A stretch of 64,000 bases of DNA from JACKDX01 sp964640175 (GCA_964640175.1 CAZXFW010000006.1:1-64000); one strand, 5' to 3'. Counted from the stretch's first letter, positions 42,365 to 52,578 are shown. Notes: generated by a model from the sequence alone, not told the origin. Made by a program: numbers and translations.

Positions 42365-43736
42365 ACAACGCAAAGGATTCGTCGCCGTCGTTGCCAGCAT
42401 TGCCGCCACGGGCGGACTTCTGTTTGGATTCGATACGGGCGTGATCTCCGGAGCCCTGAACTTTCTCAAAGACGGATGGAATCTCACTCCCTCAGAGCTC
42501 GAATGGGTCACATCTTCTGTGTTGGTCGGAGCCGTGCTCGGTGCAGCTTCAAGCGGACGCATCACTGACGTGTTTGGTCGTAAGAAAGTCATTTTGGTAA
42601 CCGCTGTCATCTTTGCAACCGGCGCCATCGCAACAGGACTAGCCCCTACGCTTTCGATATTAGTGCTGGGACGCGTGGTCATCGGAATTGCGATTGGCAT
42701 CGCGTCCTTTACGGTACCGCTTTATATTTCCGAAATTTCACCCACCCAAAGCCGTGGCGCGTTGGTATCGCTCAACCAACTCATGATTACCATTGGTATT
42801 TTGGTGTCGTATGTCAGCGATTATTGGATTGCCGACGACGCCAACTTGGAATCCTGGCGCTGGATGTTTTTGGTAGGATTTTTTCCGGCGGTGATTTTGT
42901 TAGTGGGCATGCTCTTTTTGCCAGATACGCCCCGATGGTTGATCGGCAGACAACGACACGACGAAGGCCTCGCCGTCTTACGAAAGCTCGAAGACCCTGC
43001 ACTCGTTGAAAGTGCCTACCGGGCGATTCGGGATGGAGTTAGTTCCAACAACACCCCCGACACCAGCTCACCTGGTGCACTAAACATCTTGCAGCCATGG
43101 CTTCGAAGAGCGCTCTTTATTGGCATTGGCATCATGTTTTTTCAACAATTCACTGGTATCAACACCATCATTTACTACTCGCCTGTCATTTTTAAGATGG
43201 CGGGCTTTGTGGGTAACACCGAATCGATTATGCCGGCCATGATTGTTGGCGTAGTAAATGTGCTGTTTACCATCGTTTCCATGTTGCTCATCGACCGCAT
43301 TGGGCGACGCCCCATTTACTTCATCGGCATGACAGGCATGATAATGGCCCTACTTGCACTCGGAAGCGCTTTCTTTTTTCAAGACGCCTTTGGAATTTCG
43401 ATGAAACATTTCACGGTCCTTAGTATCTTGGTGTACATCGCATTCTTTGCCATCAGCCTCGGACCTCTGGGTTGGCTAATTCTCTCGGAAGTTTTTCCGT
43501 TGAGCGTTCGCGGCGTAGGGATGAGCCTTGGCTCACTGTCCAATTGGCTGTTTAATTTGATTGTCGCGTTCACGTTTCTAAAACTTGTCCATGCCTTATC
43601 ACCCGCAGGAGCCTTTTGGTTATATGCTGCCGTCGGCGTGCTCGGGCTGATCTGGGGTTACTACTTTTTGCCAGAAACCAAAGGGAAAAGCCTGGAACAG
43701 ATTGAGTCCCACTGGCGTCACAGCACACCGCTATAA
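42348..43736 (+). CDS. sugar:proton symporter, MFS sugar-porter family
   Basis: 462 aa from a TTG start with GGAGGG seven bases before it, inside the end of treA. Twelve spans. Sugar-porter marks: GLLFGFDTGVISGAL, GRITDVFGRKK (GR-x-x-D-x-x-GRR/K), PLYISEISPTQSRGALVSLNQL, QQFTGINTIIYYSPVIF, LIDRIGRRP and PETKGKSLEQIE. Closest in style to XylE/GalP/AraE. Given its place behind an exported trehalase the substrate is probably glucose. Confidence 0.94.
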   Translation: MSNSTKQRKGFVAVVASIAATGGLLFGFDTGVISGALNFLKDGWNLTPSELEWVTSSVLVGAVLGAASSGRITDVFGRKKVILVTAVIFATGAIATGLAPTLSILVLGRVVIGIAIGIASFTVPLYISEISPTQSRGALVSLNQLMITIGILVSYVSDYWIADDANLESWRWMFLVGFFPAVILLVGMLFLPDTPRWLIGRQRHDEGLAVLRKLEDPALVESAYRAIRDGVSSNNTPDTSSPGALNILQPWLRRALFIGIGIMFFQQFTGINTIIYYSPVIFKMAGFVGNTESIMPAMIVGVVNVLFTIVSMLLIDRIGRRPIYFIGMTGMIMALLALGSAFFFQDAFGISMKHFTVLSILVYIAFFAISLGPLGWLILSEVFPLSVRGVGMSLGSLSNWLFNLIVAFTFLKLVHALSPAGAFWLYAAVGVLGLIWGYYFLPETKGKSLEQIESHWRHSTPL

Positions 43737-43783
43737 AGACTACCCGACTCGGACATAGGCTAGTATAGTCTAAGGCCTGAACC

Positions 43784-44830
43784 GTGTCCCCATTACGCAT
43801 TGCACAAGTTGCTCCGTTGTTCGAAAGCGTGCCGCCCAAATATTATGGTGGCACTGAACGCGTCGTTTCCTATTTGACAGAAGAGCTTGTGCAGCAAGGA
43901 CACGAGGTTACACTGTTCGCCAGTGGCGATTCAGTCACCCATGCCCGGCTGATCGCCCCTTGTGAACGCGCGTTACGCCTGGACAGCAAGATCGTCGACC
44001 AAATCTCGCGGCATGTTCTGATGATGGAATGGCTAGCAAAACAGGCAGACGAGTTCGACATCATTCATTCTCACATCGATTATCTTCCCTTTCCTATCTA
44101 TCGACGCCTTGGAATCCCTACAGTCACCACCCTTCACGGACGCTTGGACTTGCCCGAGCTTGGCGACGTGTACACGGAGTTTTCCGACACCCCCGTAGTA
44201 TCAATTTCAATGGCGCAAAGAGAGCCTCTTCCGCAAGCCCATTGGGTAGGCAACGTCTCTCACGGCCTTTCGGCCCATCTTTATTCGTTTCATCCCAAGC
44301 CTGGCGAGTATCTGGCATTTCTGGGGCGTATTTCGCCCGAAAAACAAGTCGATTCCGCCATACGGCTTGCACTCAAAGCGGAGATACCTCTTAAGATTTC
44401 CGCGAAAGTCGACTCCGTCGATGCTGCCTACTTCGAAACTACCATCAAGCCACTTTTGGATCATCCGCTCATCGAATTCATCGGAGAGATCGGGGATAGT
44501 GACAAAGACGCGTTTTTAGGCAATGCGATGGCATTGCTCTTTCCCATTGACTGGCCAGAGCCCTTCGGGTTGGTCATGATTGAAGCACTTGCATGTGGCA
44601 CGCCAGTCATTGCCCGGCGACGCGGCTCCGTCCCCGAAGTGTTGGAGCATGGGAAAACCGGTGTTATTTTCGAAACAGAAACAGAAGCCGTCAACGCATT
44701 GCGAAACATCAAACATCTCGATCGACGCCTGTGTCGAGAGGCGTTTGAACAACGATTTACCGCCCGTAGTATGGCAGGACACTATCTTGATATTTACCAC
44801 GCATTGATAGACCGTGATGATCCACAATGA
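43784..44830 (+). CDS. glycosyltransferase family 4
   Basis: 348 aa from a GTG. N-terminal GT-B half with VAPLFESVPPKYYGGTERVVSYLTEELVQQGHEVTLFASGD; C-terminal half with FLGRISPEKQVDSAIRLA and PIDWPEPFGLVMIEALACGTPVIARRRGSVPEVLEHGKTG, the E-x7-E nucleotide-sugar site. Retaining GT4 enzyme. The debranching gene overlaps it by 4 bases, so a role in making alpha-glucan or a glucosylated product from the imported sugar is inferred. Confidence 0.9.
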   Translation: MSPLRIAQVAPLFESVPPKYYGGTERVVSYLTEELVQQGHEVTLFASGDSVTHARLIAPCERALRLDSKIVDQISRHVLMMEWLAKQADEFDIIHSHIDYLPFPIYRRLGIPTVTTLHGRLDLPELGDVYTEFSDTPVVSISMAQREPLPQAHWVGNVSHGLSAHLYSFHPKPGEYLAFLGRISPEKQVDSAIRLALKAEIPLKISAKVDSVDAAYFETTIKPLLDHPLIEFIGEIGDSDKDAFLGNAMALLFPIDWPEPFGLVMIEALACGTPVIARRRGSVPEVLEHGKTGVIFETETEAVNALRNIKHLDRRLCREAFEQRFTARSMAGHYLDIYHALIDRDDPQ

Positions 44831-46983
44831 CGGATGAGACCACACTCGCTGATGACCGGTTACGGGTCCTCAAAGACGGAGAGATGTTTGCTCTGTTCAA
44901 CCGCTTTGGCGATATCCATGAGCGAGGTTCCCGCTCTCAGGGCATCTACTATTGTGGGACACGGTTTTTGAGCCGTTTTGAGTTGAGTGTCGACGGAAAA
45001 CTTCCAGTCCTGTTAAGCTCAACCACCAAGGATGACAACGCTGTCCTTACAGCAGACCTGGCTACGCCTACGGATCCTCGCTTGGTAGGCGAAGGACTAG
45101 ACAAAGATCCGATTCATATTTTCCGCACAAGCTATCTGCTTGATCATACCTGCTACACACAAATTGTATTACGTAATTTCAGTGTCAAGTCCGCACGCCA
45201 TGTCGTGCAGCTTCGCTTTTCAGCAGATTATGCCGATGTGTTTGAAGTCCGTGGATTTCAACGCAAAAAACGCGGAACGATACAACCGTTTTCATTAAAA
45301 AACGAAACGCTCATCTACAGCTACCTCGGACTGGATGGAGAGCTGCGCCAAACGCATATCATTTTTTCACAACCACCCAACCGCTTGGTGGACGGTGCGG
45401 CGGAGTTTGATGTGGCCCTAGGACCCAAAGAAAGTTTCACGGTGGAAGTCCGCATTCACTGCATGCAACCTAGCGACCCTTTGCCCCACCCCAACCCGTA
45501 CACTCACTACAACACTGGGTTTGAAGCACTCACTCGCAAAATGCGAGAAGCTCGAGGCCGTGCCTGCAGTATCACCACTTCCAATGAAGTCTTCAATCAA
45601 TGGCTTGATCGTTCGTTTGAAGATTTACAAATGCTGCTTACCCAAACCGACTCCGGAAGTTACCCTTATGCTGGGACTCCATGGTTCAGCACCCCATTCG
45701 GACGAGACGGTATTGTGACCGCGTTGGAGTGTCTTGTGATCGATCCTCAGATTGCCAACGGCGTTTTGTCCTTTCTTGCCTCAACGCAAGCCACTGCCTA
45801 TGAGCCCGAGCGCGATGCCGAACCTGGAAAGGTGATTCACGAAGTGCGCCAGGGCGAGGTTTCTCAGTTAAACGAACTTCCCTTCGGACGTTACTACGGG
45901 AGTGTGGACGCGACGCCACTGTTCGTATATCTGGCAGGCGCTTATTTCCAACGCACCGGAGACCTAGAGCTGATTCGTGGGTTATGGCCAAACATCCAAG
46001 CCGCGCTGGCTTGGATTGAAGGCGACGGCGATAAAGATCAAGACGGTTATGTAGAATACGGTCGGCAAGCGCCCTTGGGGTTGGTGCATCAGGGATGGAA
46101 AGACTCCAAAGATCCTGTCTTTCATAGCGATGGAACATCGGCACAAGGACCCATCGCGTTATGCGAAGTACAAGCATATGTGTATGGCGCATGGATGCAA
46201 GCTGCTTCCTTGGCAAACGCGCTAGGACTCCATGCCGATGCCATTGCCCTGCAGCAAAAAGCACATGACCTACAAATACGCTTTGACCGTGACTTTTGGT
46301 GCGAAGACATTGGCACGTATGCCATCGCGCTCGATGGCCAAAAACGTCCATGTCGGATACAAACTTCGAACGCCGGGCAATGCTTGTTTTCTGCCATCGC
46401 CTTGCCCCACCGAGCACCCTTGATAGCCGAGCAACTGCTAAACGACGCCAACTACAGTGGCTGGGGCGTTCGAACGCTTGCAGCAAACGAGCAACGTTAT
46501 AACCCGCTTTCCTATCACAACGGTTCGGTTTGGCCTCACGACAACGCGCTAATTGCATACGGATTTTCGCGGTACGGGTTGCAACACCACGCTAGCCGCC
46601 TCTTGGAAGACTTGTTTCAAGCCTCTTCCAATTTCGATCTCCACAGACTACCGGAACTGTTCTGTGGTTTCCCAAAGCGAACAGGCGAAGGCCCCACGCT
46701 CTACCCTGTCGCGTGTAATCCGCAGGCGTGGGCGGCTGGCGCAGTATTTATGATCCTTCAAGCAACACTTGGACTCGTCATCAACGATAAAGAAAGCACA
46801 GTGGAGTTTCATTCCCCAGTCCTGCCCCCCTGCTTGGATGAAATCGTGATGAAAAAGCTTCGCGTGGGCACGGGCTCTGCAGACCTCCGATTGCGACGGT
46901 ACAATCAAGGTGTTTCCGTGGATCTGTTGCATGCGGATAAAGACATCCGCCTGCACATCATCAAACAAACACGTCCCGAGTGA
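44827..46983 (+). CDS. amylo-alpha-1,6-glucosidase (glycogen debranching) family protein
   Basis: 718 aa. N-terminal GDE_N_bis-like beta domain (RVLKDGEMFALFNRFGDI...GIYYCGTRFLSRFELSVDGK) and C-terminal (alpha/alpha)6 GDE domain with WFSTPFGRDGIVTALE, GLVHQGWKDSKDPVFHSDG, and SYHNGSVWPHDNALIAYGFSRYG. The Asp/Glu-bearing motifs GRDG and GWKDS are intact. Members cleave alpha-1,6 branches or act on related glucosides. ATGA overlap with the GT4 gene. Last gene of the trehalose/glucan operon. Confidence 0.92.
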   Translation: MTDETTLADDRLRVLKDGEMFALFNRFGDIHERGSRSQGIYYCGTRFLSRFELSVDGKLPVLLSSTTKDDNAVLTADLATPTDPRLVGEGLDKDPIHIFRTSYLLDHTCYTQIVLRNFSVKSARHVVQLRFSADYADVFEVRGFQRKKRGTIQPFSLKNETLIYSYLGLDGELRQTHIIFSQPPNRLVDGAAEFDVALGPKESFTVEVRIHCMQPSDPLPHPNPYTHYNTGFEALTRKMREARGRACSITTSNEVFNQWLDRSFEDLQMLLTQTDSGSYPYAGTPWFSTPFGRDGIVTALECLVIDPQIANGVLSFLASTQATAYEPERDAEPGKVIHEVRQGEVSQLNELPFGRYYGSVDATPLFVYLAGAYFQRTGDLELIRGLWPNIQAALAWIEGDGDKDQDGYVEYGRQAPLGLVHQGWKDSKDPVFHSDGTSAQGPIALCEVQAYVYGAWMQAASLANALGLHADAIALQQKAHDLQIRFDRDFWCEDIGTYAIALDGQKRPCRIQTSNAGQCLFSAIALPHRAPLIAEQLLNDANYSGWGVRTLAANEQRYNPLSYHNGSVWPHDNALIAYGFSRYGLQHHASRLLEDLFQASSNFDLHRLPELFCGFPKRTGEGPTLYPVACNPQAWAAGAVFMILQATLGLVINDKESTVEFHSPVLPPCLDEIVMKKLRVGTGSADLRLRRYNQGVSVDLLHADKDIRLHIIKQTRPE

Positions 46984-47006
46984 TAACGAGCAAACCACAA
47001 ATTAGC

Positions 47007-48605
47007 TCAAAGCCAGTAACGTGCCACGACGAGCAAATCAAGGCTTTCTCCAGCGACTCCGTAAGTCAGAATCCGTCCGTACGAATCTAGGTAAATCCCA
47101 AACGGCGGCATCGAAGTCGGAGCCACGCCGTCATCGCCAAAGGACTCGTCAAGGCTTCCGTCTGGATTGTAGCATGCAAGGACATACTTGCCTTCGTATT
47201 CCTCCGCCGAGTCCACCTTCATCCCGACAAGAAATCTGCCATCGGGCAGTGAATACACCCCGTATCCCCGAGGTCCGGTGCTTGAAGTGCCTGTTCGCAA
47301 GATAAACCCACCGTCTCCAAAGCCAGGGTCAATGTTGGCATCGGCGTCTAGTCGGAACACATATGCATGGCGTAGCGTTACTTCATCCAGATGGGTCAAA
47401 TAATACCCTGCACACAGCATGGCTTTGTCTGGCAGCGCCACACATGCAGACAATTTATAATCCAGAGGGGAATCATGAAGGGCTGCCAGCTTGGATTCAA
47501 TCTGAGCATAGGATCCTTCAAGGAGAATTCGTTCACTGTTGGTATAAATCGTCGCCCGAGCAGCACTCGTATAGTCCAACACCAGCACGCTCTCATCCGA
47601 ACGCAAAAACCCGACGCTGTAATAGGCAGCCGCCGGTACTCCCGTCCCCGTCCCATGGAAGCCGGTGTTGACTTCGCCATTGTACAAATACGAAAGAACA
47701 AACGATCGATGCTTGAAAATCATATCGTCCTTACGAGGCAAAATCACAAAGCCCTCTGTAATGACGTCGTTCAGCACTTTACCGCCATCGCCAAATTCCG
47801 TTACCAACTCGCCGTTTTCGTTAATCATCACAACGCCCCGCACGATGGTGTCTGCGTCACGATGAATCGTTCCTCCCACAAGCACATGTCCATCCGGAGA
47901 CATCCTCAGGCTACTCGCACGCACCATGCCTACTGACTCATTGAGCGCGTCAAACACTTCTGAAAAGGCAGTGTCGAACGTTCCATCAGGAAGCACACGA
48001 AGCATGAACTGCTTTTCTGCGTTTCTCTCCCATCCCAGAAGCCATAGCCTGCCCATCGAGTCCACGGTACTATGAACACTCTCATACGACTCTCCGTCAT
48101 GGCTGTACGGAAGCTCCCCATTAAACTGGAATGTCTCGTCAATAGCCCCAGGGGCTCCTGGAACGACCACCTCCATGGCCAGCTCAGAGGGATCAATCCC
48201 ACCAACCGCCGGTTGCGCCATCATCCGAAACGGGAATACGCCACTGTCGGCAGTCCCGCTTGCCATCAGAGTCACGACCACTTCAGAGTCGGCCGATGGC
48301 ACCTCTACCTCATCCATCGTCACTCGGTCTGGCAGATCTTCAGCGCGGAGCACCACAGGGCCTACACCTGTCCAGTCCCCTGTACGCTCTAACGTAAGAC
48401 GAACCTCTGTGCTTCCCGAGCGCTCTACCCTTACGATGTCGGAATCGGCAGTGACGTTCAGGGCAAGCTCCCCATTGTTACAAAGCTGCGCGTTGTTTGG
48501 GTCACTGCATTTGGTAGAAGACGGACACCCGGCCAATATCATTGCAATGGCACAAAACACACCAAGCCCAAACCGAATGTGCCTCATCCACATCAATGCT
48601 CTCAT
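47007..48605 (-). CDS. delta-60-repeat lipoprotein, paralogue A
   Basis: 532 aa, lipobox LAGC. After CSDPNNAQLC comes an Ig-like domain of about 110 residues (TADSDIVRVERSGSTEVRLTLERTGDW...VVVPGAPGAID). Beta-propeller repeats of the delta-60 type follow (DGTFDTAFSEV, DANIDPGFGDGGFIL, DGSLDESFGDDG). It ends ARYWL. Paralogues at 54211 and 58523 share the layout, the Cys-x-Asn-Pro-x-Asn-Ala-x-x-Cys start and the YWL end. A surface propeller of unknown ligand is inferred. Confidence 0.88.
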   Translation of the reverse strand: MRALMWMRHIRFGLGVFCAIAMILAGCPSSTKCSDPNNAQLCNNGELALNVTADSDIVRVERSGSTEVRLTLERTGDWTGVGPVVLRAEDLPDRVTMDEVEVPSADSEVVVTLMASGTADSGVFPFRMMAQPAVGGIDPSELAMEVVVPGAPGAIDETFQFNGELPYSHDGESYESVHSTVDSMGRLWLLGWERNAEKQFMLRVLPDGTFDTAFSEVFDALNESVGMVRASSLRMSPDGHVLVGGTIHRDADTIVRGVVMINENGELVTEFGDGGKVLNDVITEGFVILPRKDDMIFKHRSFVLSYLYNGEVNTGFHGTGTGVPAAAYYSVGFLRSDESVLVLDYTSAARATIYTNSERILLEGSYAQIESKLAALHDSPLDYKLSACVALPDKAMLCAGYYLTHLDEVTLRHAYVFRLDADANIDPGFGDGGFILRTGTSSTGPRGYGVYSLPDGRFLVGMKVDSAEEYEGKYVLACYNPDGSLDESFGDDGVAPTSMPPFGIYLDSYGRILTYGVAGESLDLLVVARYWL

Positions 48606-48608
48606 CCT

Positions 48609-49223
48609 TTACCGTGCCTCACTGGCATGGTTCGACATCATGCGCTTATACGCGGCTCGAGCGGTGCAACGTTGATGATAGGCTGTAAAGTTCTCGCGCG
48701 GCTCGATGTCGTTTTGCATCAGCGCCCAGCCAATTTGAGAAGCGATATAAACGTCGGCAGCACTGAAACGGTCCCCAAGAATAAATCCTTGAGACACTGC
48801 GCCTTCCAAAGTGTTGATGACGTTTTCATACGTCCCAAACCCGAGCCAACCTGGATGAGGCTTTTCTGATCGAGGAAATTTCTTCTCAAGAATCGCAGGT
48901 TCAACACAGCTTGCGGCAAAAAAGAACCAACGCAAATACGTGCCCCTCGCTGGATCATCCAACGCTGGCGCAAGCTTGGCATGAGGGAATGCATCGGCCA
49001 AGTAGGCGCAAATGGCGGCTGCCTCGGTCACCACGACACCCCGATGCACAATCGCCGGGACTTTCCCCATCGGATTAATCTTCAAGTACGCTTCGGCTTT
49101 CTGCTCACCGTTTTTTAAGTCCACATGCTTAAGCTCGTAGGGTGCACCAATTTCCTCCAACATCCATTGCACAATACGCGCACGCGACATCGGATTGTGA
49201 TATAAAGTAACTGTTTCAGTCAT
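48609..49223 (-). CDS. glutathione S-transferase family protein
   Basis: 204 aa from ATG 49223, chosen because GSTs begin with a beta strand such as TVTLYHNPMSRARIVQWMLEE; the frame is open 17 codons further. N-terminal thioredoxin-fold domain with the cis-Pro VPAIVHRGVVVTEAAAICAYLAD, and a helical C-terminal domain with GDRFSAADVYIASQIGW. The Ser in NPMSRARI is the likely catalytic residue. Conjugates or reduces electrophiles with glutathione. It stands alone downstream of the divergent gene at 49324. Confidence 0.9.
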   Translation of the reverse strand: MTETVTLYHNPMSRARIVQWMLEEIGAPYELKHVDLKNGEQKAEAYLKINPMGKVPAIVHRGVVVTEAAAICAYLADAFPHAKLAPALDDPARGTYLRWFFFAASCVEPAILEKKFPRSEKPHPGWLGFGTYENVINTLEGAVSQGFILGDRFSAADVYIASQIGWALMQNDIEPRENFTAYHQRCTARAAYKRMMSNHASEAR

Positions 49224-49323
49224 CGAGTCATTCCAATCTGCAAGCTGAAATATCTTACCCAATTGAAGACACAATGTAATCTTTGATGGGTTGCGGCGCT
49301 ATAAGCGCATGCTATGAACAAAA

Positions 49324-50673
49324 ATGCCGTTTATCATTGCGCTTTGGCTTTTGGCTCTGGCCCCCGCCTGTAAGCTAGGCACTGGCACATCTGCACGTAC
49401 AGATTGGAGTGCGGCTCAGTCGAGCCATGCTGTTTGGATAGACGTGCCTTTCGATACCCCGGTGTTCCGGTTGGACTCGCGTGCTGGCAAGCTCGTACCC
49501 GTTTCCACTGCATCGGAAATCGGCAAGCCCGCCGCTGATCCGAGCGACACAGCGCTTGAGTATCTCGCCGAAAGCGCCGATTGGATATGGGTCGACTCCA
49601 TCGAAGCGCCGCGCTTTGTCAAGCGAAGCGCCGTGGCACAGAGCCCCTACGCCGACAACCCATCCCATTCCTATTTGAGAAATCACTCCGCACAAAAGCT
49701 CGCTCATGACGGACTTCCAGTATGGCTCGCCGACGCCCGTGGGGCTTGCCCAGAGTACGGACTGGCAGCGTCAGGACGGCTTGAACCAGTCCCTGCCCGT
49801 TTACGAGAAGCAGATGTGTTTTCCAGTCCGGATTTAACTCTGCCAGATAGCATTAAGTTCAACAGTGTCTTAGATGATTATGTCCTTGGCAACGGATTAG
49901 TATTCACGTCAAACCATTGCCTGGGAAGCCATGAATTGCAGGCTGCACGATTTGACCGCATTGCAGACTATTTTGATCGTGATGCAGTCGTGCTCGGCGC
50001 TGGTTCAGTGCCCTTGATTGAAGAGCGTGGCACATTTTTGATGCTGCTCGCACAAAACTACCGCACCGTGTACGTCAACGACATCCGGGTAGATCAGTGG
50101 ATTTCTCAAGAACTCATCAACAAGGAATACGCATCTCGCTGCCCCTCTGGGAAGCCGACTGATGCCGCCGACATGCCTTACCTGAGAGACGACTTCTGCA
50201 GCATCGTCACTCAAGCTCCCACAAACCTTGACTTTCGTCTCATGGGAATGCCAGCACACCAAATTCCTGCCAACATCGTGAGTGGCACAGATATCTTCGT
50301 CATCTTTCCCGAACCTTCCTGGGTATGGGGTAAGACAATACACGGCGAAGACGCTCCGCACTCTTTGGGTCAGGATCTGTCGAGCCTTCTCGACGCGTCC
50401 AGCACGGCGTACATTGTTACTGAGCAACCCATTCAATACGACAGCACATCTCTCATTGACCCTCCGCGCGGTGCTCAATTTTCAAGTGAAGGACTAGAGA
50501 TCACCGAGATTTTCGGGGCGAGCGAAATCATGGATGCCTATGAAGGTGGCCCACAATGGCCAACCTTGTCTTTCTCCACGCAAAGCAAACGCTATATCAC
50601 TGCACTAAGCCCATTGATGCCGTTGATGGACTATCTTCCGTTTTACACATTCAGAATCTCCAAACTCCGTTAG
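49324..50673 (+). CDS. secreted lipoprotein of unknown function
   Basis: 449 aa, signal peptide with lipobox APAC. A single long domain without repeats, with a handful of cysteines (NHCLGSH, SRCPSG, DDFCSIV). No known motif recognised; VVLGAGSVPLIEERGTFLMLLAQNYRTVYVND resembles a Rossmann-like strand-loop but is not convincing. Divergent from the GST gene. A start codon upstream is excluded by the signal peptide position. Confidence 0.78.
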   Translation: MPFIIALWLLALAPACKLGTGTSARTDWSAAQSSHAVWIDVPFDTPVFRLDSRAGKLVPVSTASEIGKPAADPSDTALEYLAESADWIWVDSIEAPRFVKRSAVAQSPYADNPSHSYLRNHSAQKLAHDGLPVWLADARGACPEYGLAASGRLEPVPARLREADVFSSPDLTLPDSIKFNSVLDDYVLGNGLVFTSNHCLGSHELQAARFDRIADYFDRDAVVLGAGSVPLIEERGTFLMLLAQNYRTVYVNDIRVDQWISQELINKEYASRCPSGKPTDAADMPYLRDDFCSIVTQAPTNLDFRLMGMPAHQIPANIVSGTDIFVIFPEPSWVWGKTIHGEDAPHSLGQDLSSLLDASSTAYIVTEQPIQYDSTSLIDPPRGAQFSSEGLEITEIFGASEIMDAYEGGPQWPTLSFSTQSKRYITALSPLMPLMDYLPFYTFRISKLR

Positions 50674-50688
50674 TCGGAGAAAACGTTG

Positions 50689-50704
50689 CTTATTCCGGAA
50701 TAAG
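50689..50704. repeat. perfect 16-bp palindrome in a convergent gap
   Basis: CTTATTCCGGAATAAG between the ends of the lipoprotein gene and pckG. On the minus strand an AAAAAGCAAAGCGGG stretch lies beside it. It may be part of a bidirectional terminator or a protein-binding site. No further copy was noticed in the window. Confidence 0.35.
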
Positions 50705-50742
50705 GGGATCGCAGTTTACCCGCTTTGCTTTTTAAGATTAGC

Positions 50743-52578
50743 TTAGTGTCGCTCGGGAGCGAGTTCCCATTTTTCGGGGGAACGCCATAGGCCTGAAGTC
50801 ATCAACTGATGCATCCAGATGAACTCTTTCGGCAATTTGTCGTAAAATCGCATAAACAGCTCTTCATGCAAGGCCATTTCCCGCTTCCATGCTTCACGAT
50901 CCACAGACATGATTTCATTGAATCGTTGCTTGGAAAAATCCAGACCAGTCCAGTCAATGGCTTTATATTCCGGCACCCACCCGATGGGTGATTCCACCGC
51001 GTAGGATTCACCGTGTACCCGCTCAATCACCCACTTGAGCACACGCATGTTATCGCCAAAACCAGGCCACAAAAACTTCCCGTTGGCATCTTTGGCAAAC
51101 CAGTTCACACCAAAAACGCGGGGAGGATTTGGCAGCCGACGCCCCACGTTCAGCCAATGGTTGATGTAATCCCCGACGTGGTATCCCATGAAGGGAAGCA
51201 TCGCAAAAGGATCGCGTCGCACTACCCCCTGCTGACCAAACGCCGCGGCGGTGGTTTCTGAGCCCATGGTCGCGGCCAAGTACACACCGAAGTTCCAGTT
51301 GAAAGATTGATAGACCAACGGCACGGTCGTAGCGCGCCTGCCTCCAAAGATGAGTGCGCTGATGGGCACACCCGCTGGATTCTCCCATTCTGGATCAATC
51401 GATGGACACTGCTTGGCCGGTGCCGTAAAGCGCGCGTTCGGATGCGCTGCCGGCTTGCCGGAGGCCTTGTCGTAGGGCTTGCCGGTCCAGTCGGTCAGCC
51501 CTTCGGGCATCTCGCCGTCCATGCCCTCCCACCATACGTCGCCATCCGGAGTCAACGCACAGTTGGTGAAAATGCTGTTGGCTTTGATGGTTTCCATCGC
51601 ATTGGGATTGGACTGATAATTCGTGCCTGGAGCGACACCGAAAAATCCGGACTCTGGATTAATGGCGCGCAGCTGCCCCTCTTCATCGGCCTTAAGCCAG
51701 GCGATATCGTCGCCCACGGTGGTGATTTTCCAGTCGCCCATTTCCTTTGGCGGAATGAGCATGGCAAAATTGGTCTTTCCGCAGGCCGATGGAAATGCCG
51801 CGGCGACATACGTTTTGCGCCCACTTGGCTCTTGTGCACCTAAAATAAGCATGTGTTCCGCAAGCCAACCCTGCTCGCGAGCCATGGTGGATGCAATGCG
51901 CAGCGCAAAGCATTTTTTGCCAAGCAATGCATTGCCACCGTAACCGGAACCATAGGAGATGATGGTCTTCTCCTCCGGGAAATGACAGATGTATTTGGTT
52001 GTTGGATTGCAAGGCCACTTTACATCCTCTTGCCCTGGCTGAAGAGGCGCCCCGACCGAATGCAACGCTTTGACAAAATCTCCATTGCCCAACGCCTCTG
52101 CCACATGCTTGCCCATGCGCGTCATGATGCGCATGTTCACCACCACATAGGCGGAGTCTGAAAGCTCGACACCGATATGAGAAATCGGCGAGCCAATCGG
52201 CCCCATGCTAAACGGAATCACATACAGCGTGCGGCCAGCCATGCAGCCTTCAAATAGGCCGTTTAGCGTTTTTTTCATTTCGCGAGGATCCACCCAGTTG
52301 TTGGTAGGGCCTGCATCTTCCTTTCGGATGCTGTTGATATAGGTGCGATCTTCAACGCGCGCGACATCGGAGGGATCGGAAAACGCGAGGAAACTGTTCG
52401 GACGCTTTTTTTCATTAAGTTTGATGAACGTGCCTGCTTTAACCAGTTCTTCACACAGCCGGTCGTACTCTTCTTTGGAGCCGTCACACCAGTAAACCTT
52501 TTCGGCTTTGGTGAGCTCAGCGGTTTCCTTGACCCACCGGATCAATTCTTCATTCTTGATATAGGATGGTGTTTCCAT
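50743..52578 (-). CDS. pckG: phosphoenolpyruvate carboxykinase (GTP)
   Basis: Converts oxaloacetate and GTP to PEP, GDP and CO2; the entry step to gluconeogenesis. 611 aa from ATG 52578, where METPSYIKNEELIRWVKE gives the family N-terminus after an AAAGAGAG site; a frame open 43 codons upstream is rejected. Seen: P-loop FPSACGKTNFAMLIPP, kinase-2 GDDIAWLK, substrate region YGSGYGGNALLGKKCFALRIAS, and ISALIFGGRRATTVPLV. Soluble, cytoplasmic. Divergent from the OsmC gene across a 255-base gap. Confidence 0.97.
   Translation of the reverse strand: METPSYIKNEELIRWVKETAELTKAEKVYWCDGSKEEYDRLCEELVKAGTFIKLNEKKRPNSFLAFSDPSDVARVEDRTYINSIRKEDAGPTNNWVDPREMKKTLNGLFEGCMAGRTLYVIPFSMGPIGSPISHIGVELSDSAYVVVNMRIMTRMGKHVAEALGNGDFVKALHSVGAPLQPGQEDVKWPCNPTTKYICHFPEEKTIISYGSGYGGNALLGKKCFALRIASTMAREQGWLAEHMLILGAQEPSGRKTYVAAAFPSACGKTNFAMLIPPKEMGDWKITTVGDDIAWLKADEEGQLRAINPESGFFGVAPGTNYQSNPNAMETIKANSIFTNCALTPDGDVWWEGMDGEMPEGLTDWTGKPYDKASGKPAAHPNARFTAPAKQCPSIDPEWENPAGVPISALIFGGRRATTVPLVYQSFNWNFGVYLAATMGSETTAAAFGQQGVVRRDPFAMLPFMGYHVGDYINHWLNVGRRLPNPPRVFGVNWFAKDANGKFLWPGFGDNMRVLKWVIERVHGESYAVESPIGWVPEYKAIDWTGLDFSKQRFNEIMSVDREAWKREMALHEELFMRFYDKLPKEFIWMHQLMTSGLWRSPEKWELAPERH

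Noticed and set aside
45686..46558. 290-codon minus-strand frame inside the debranching gene
   Set aside because: Arg/Cys-rich shadow of a gene with all family motifs on the plus strand.
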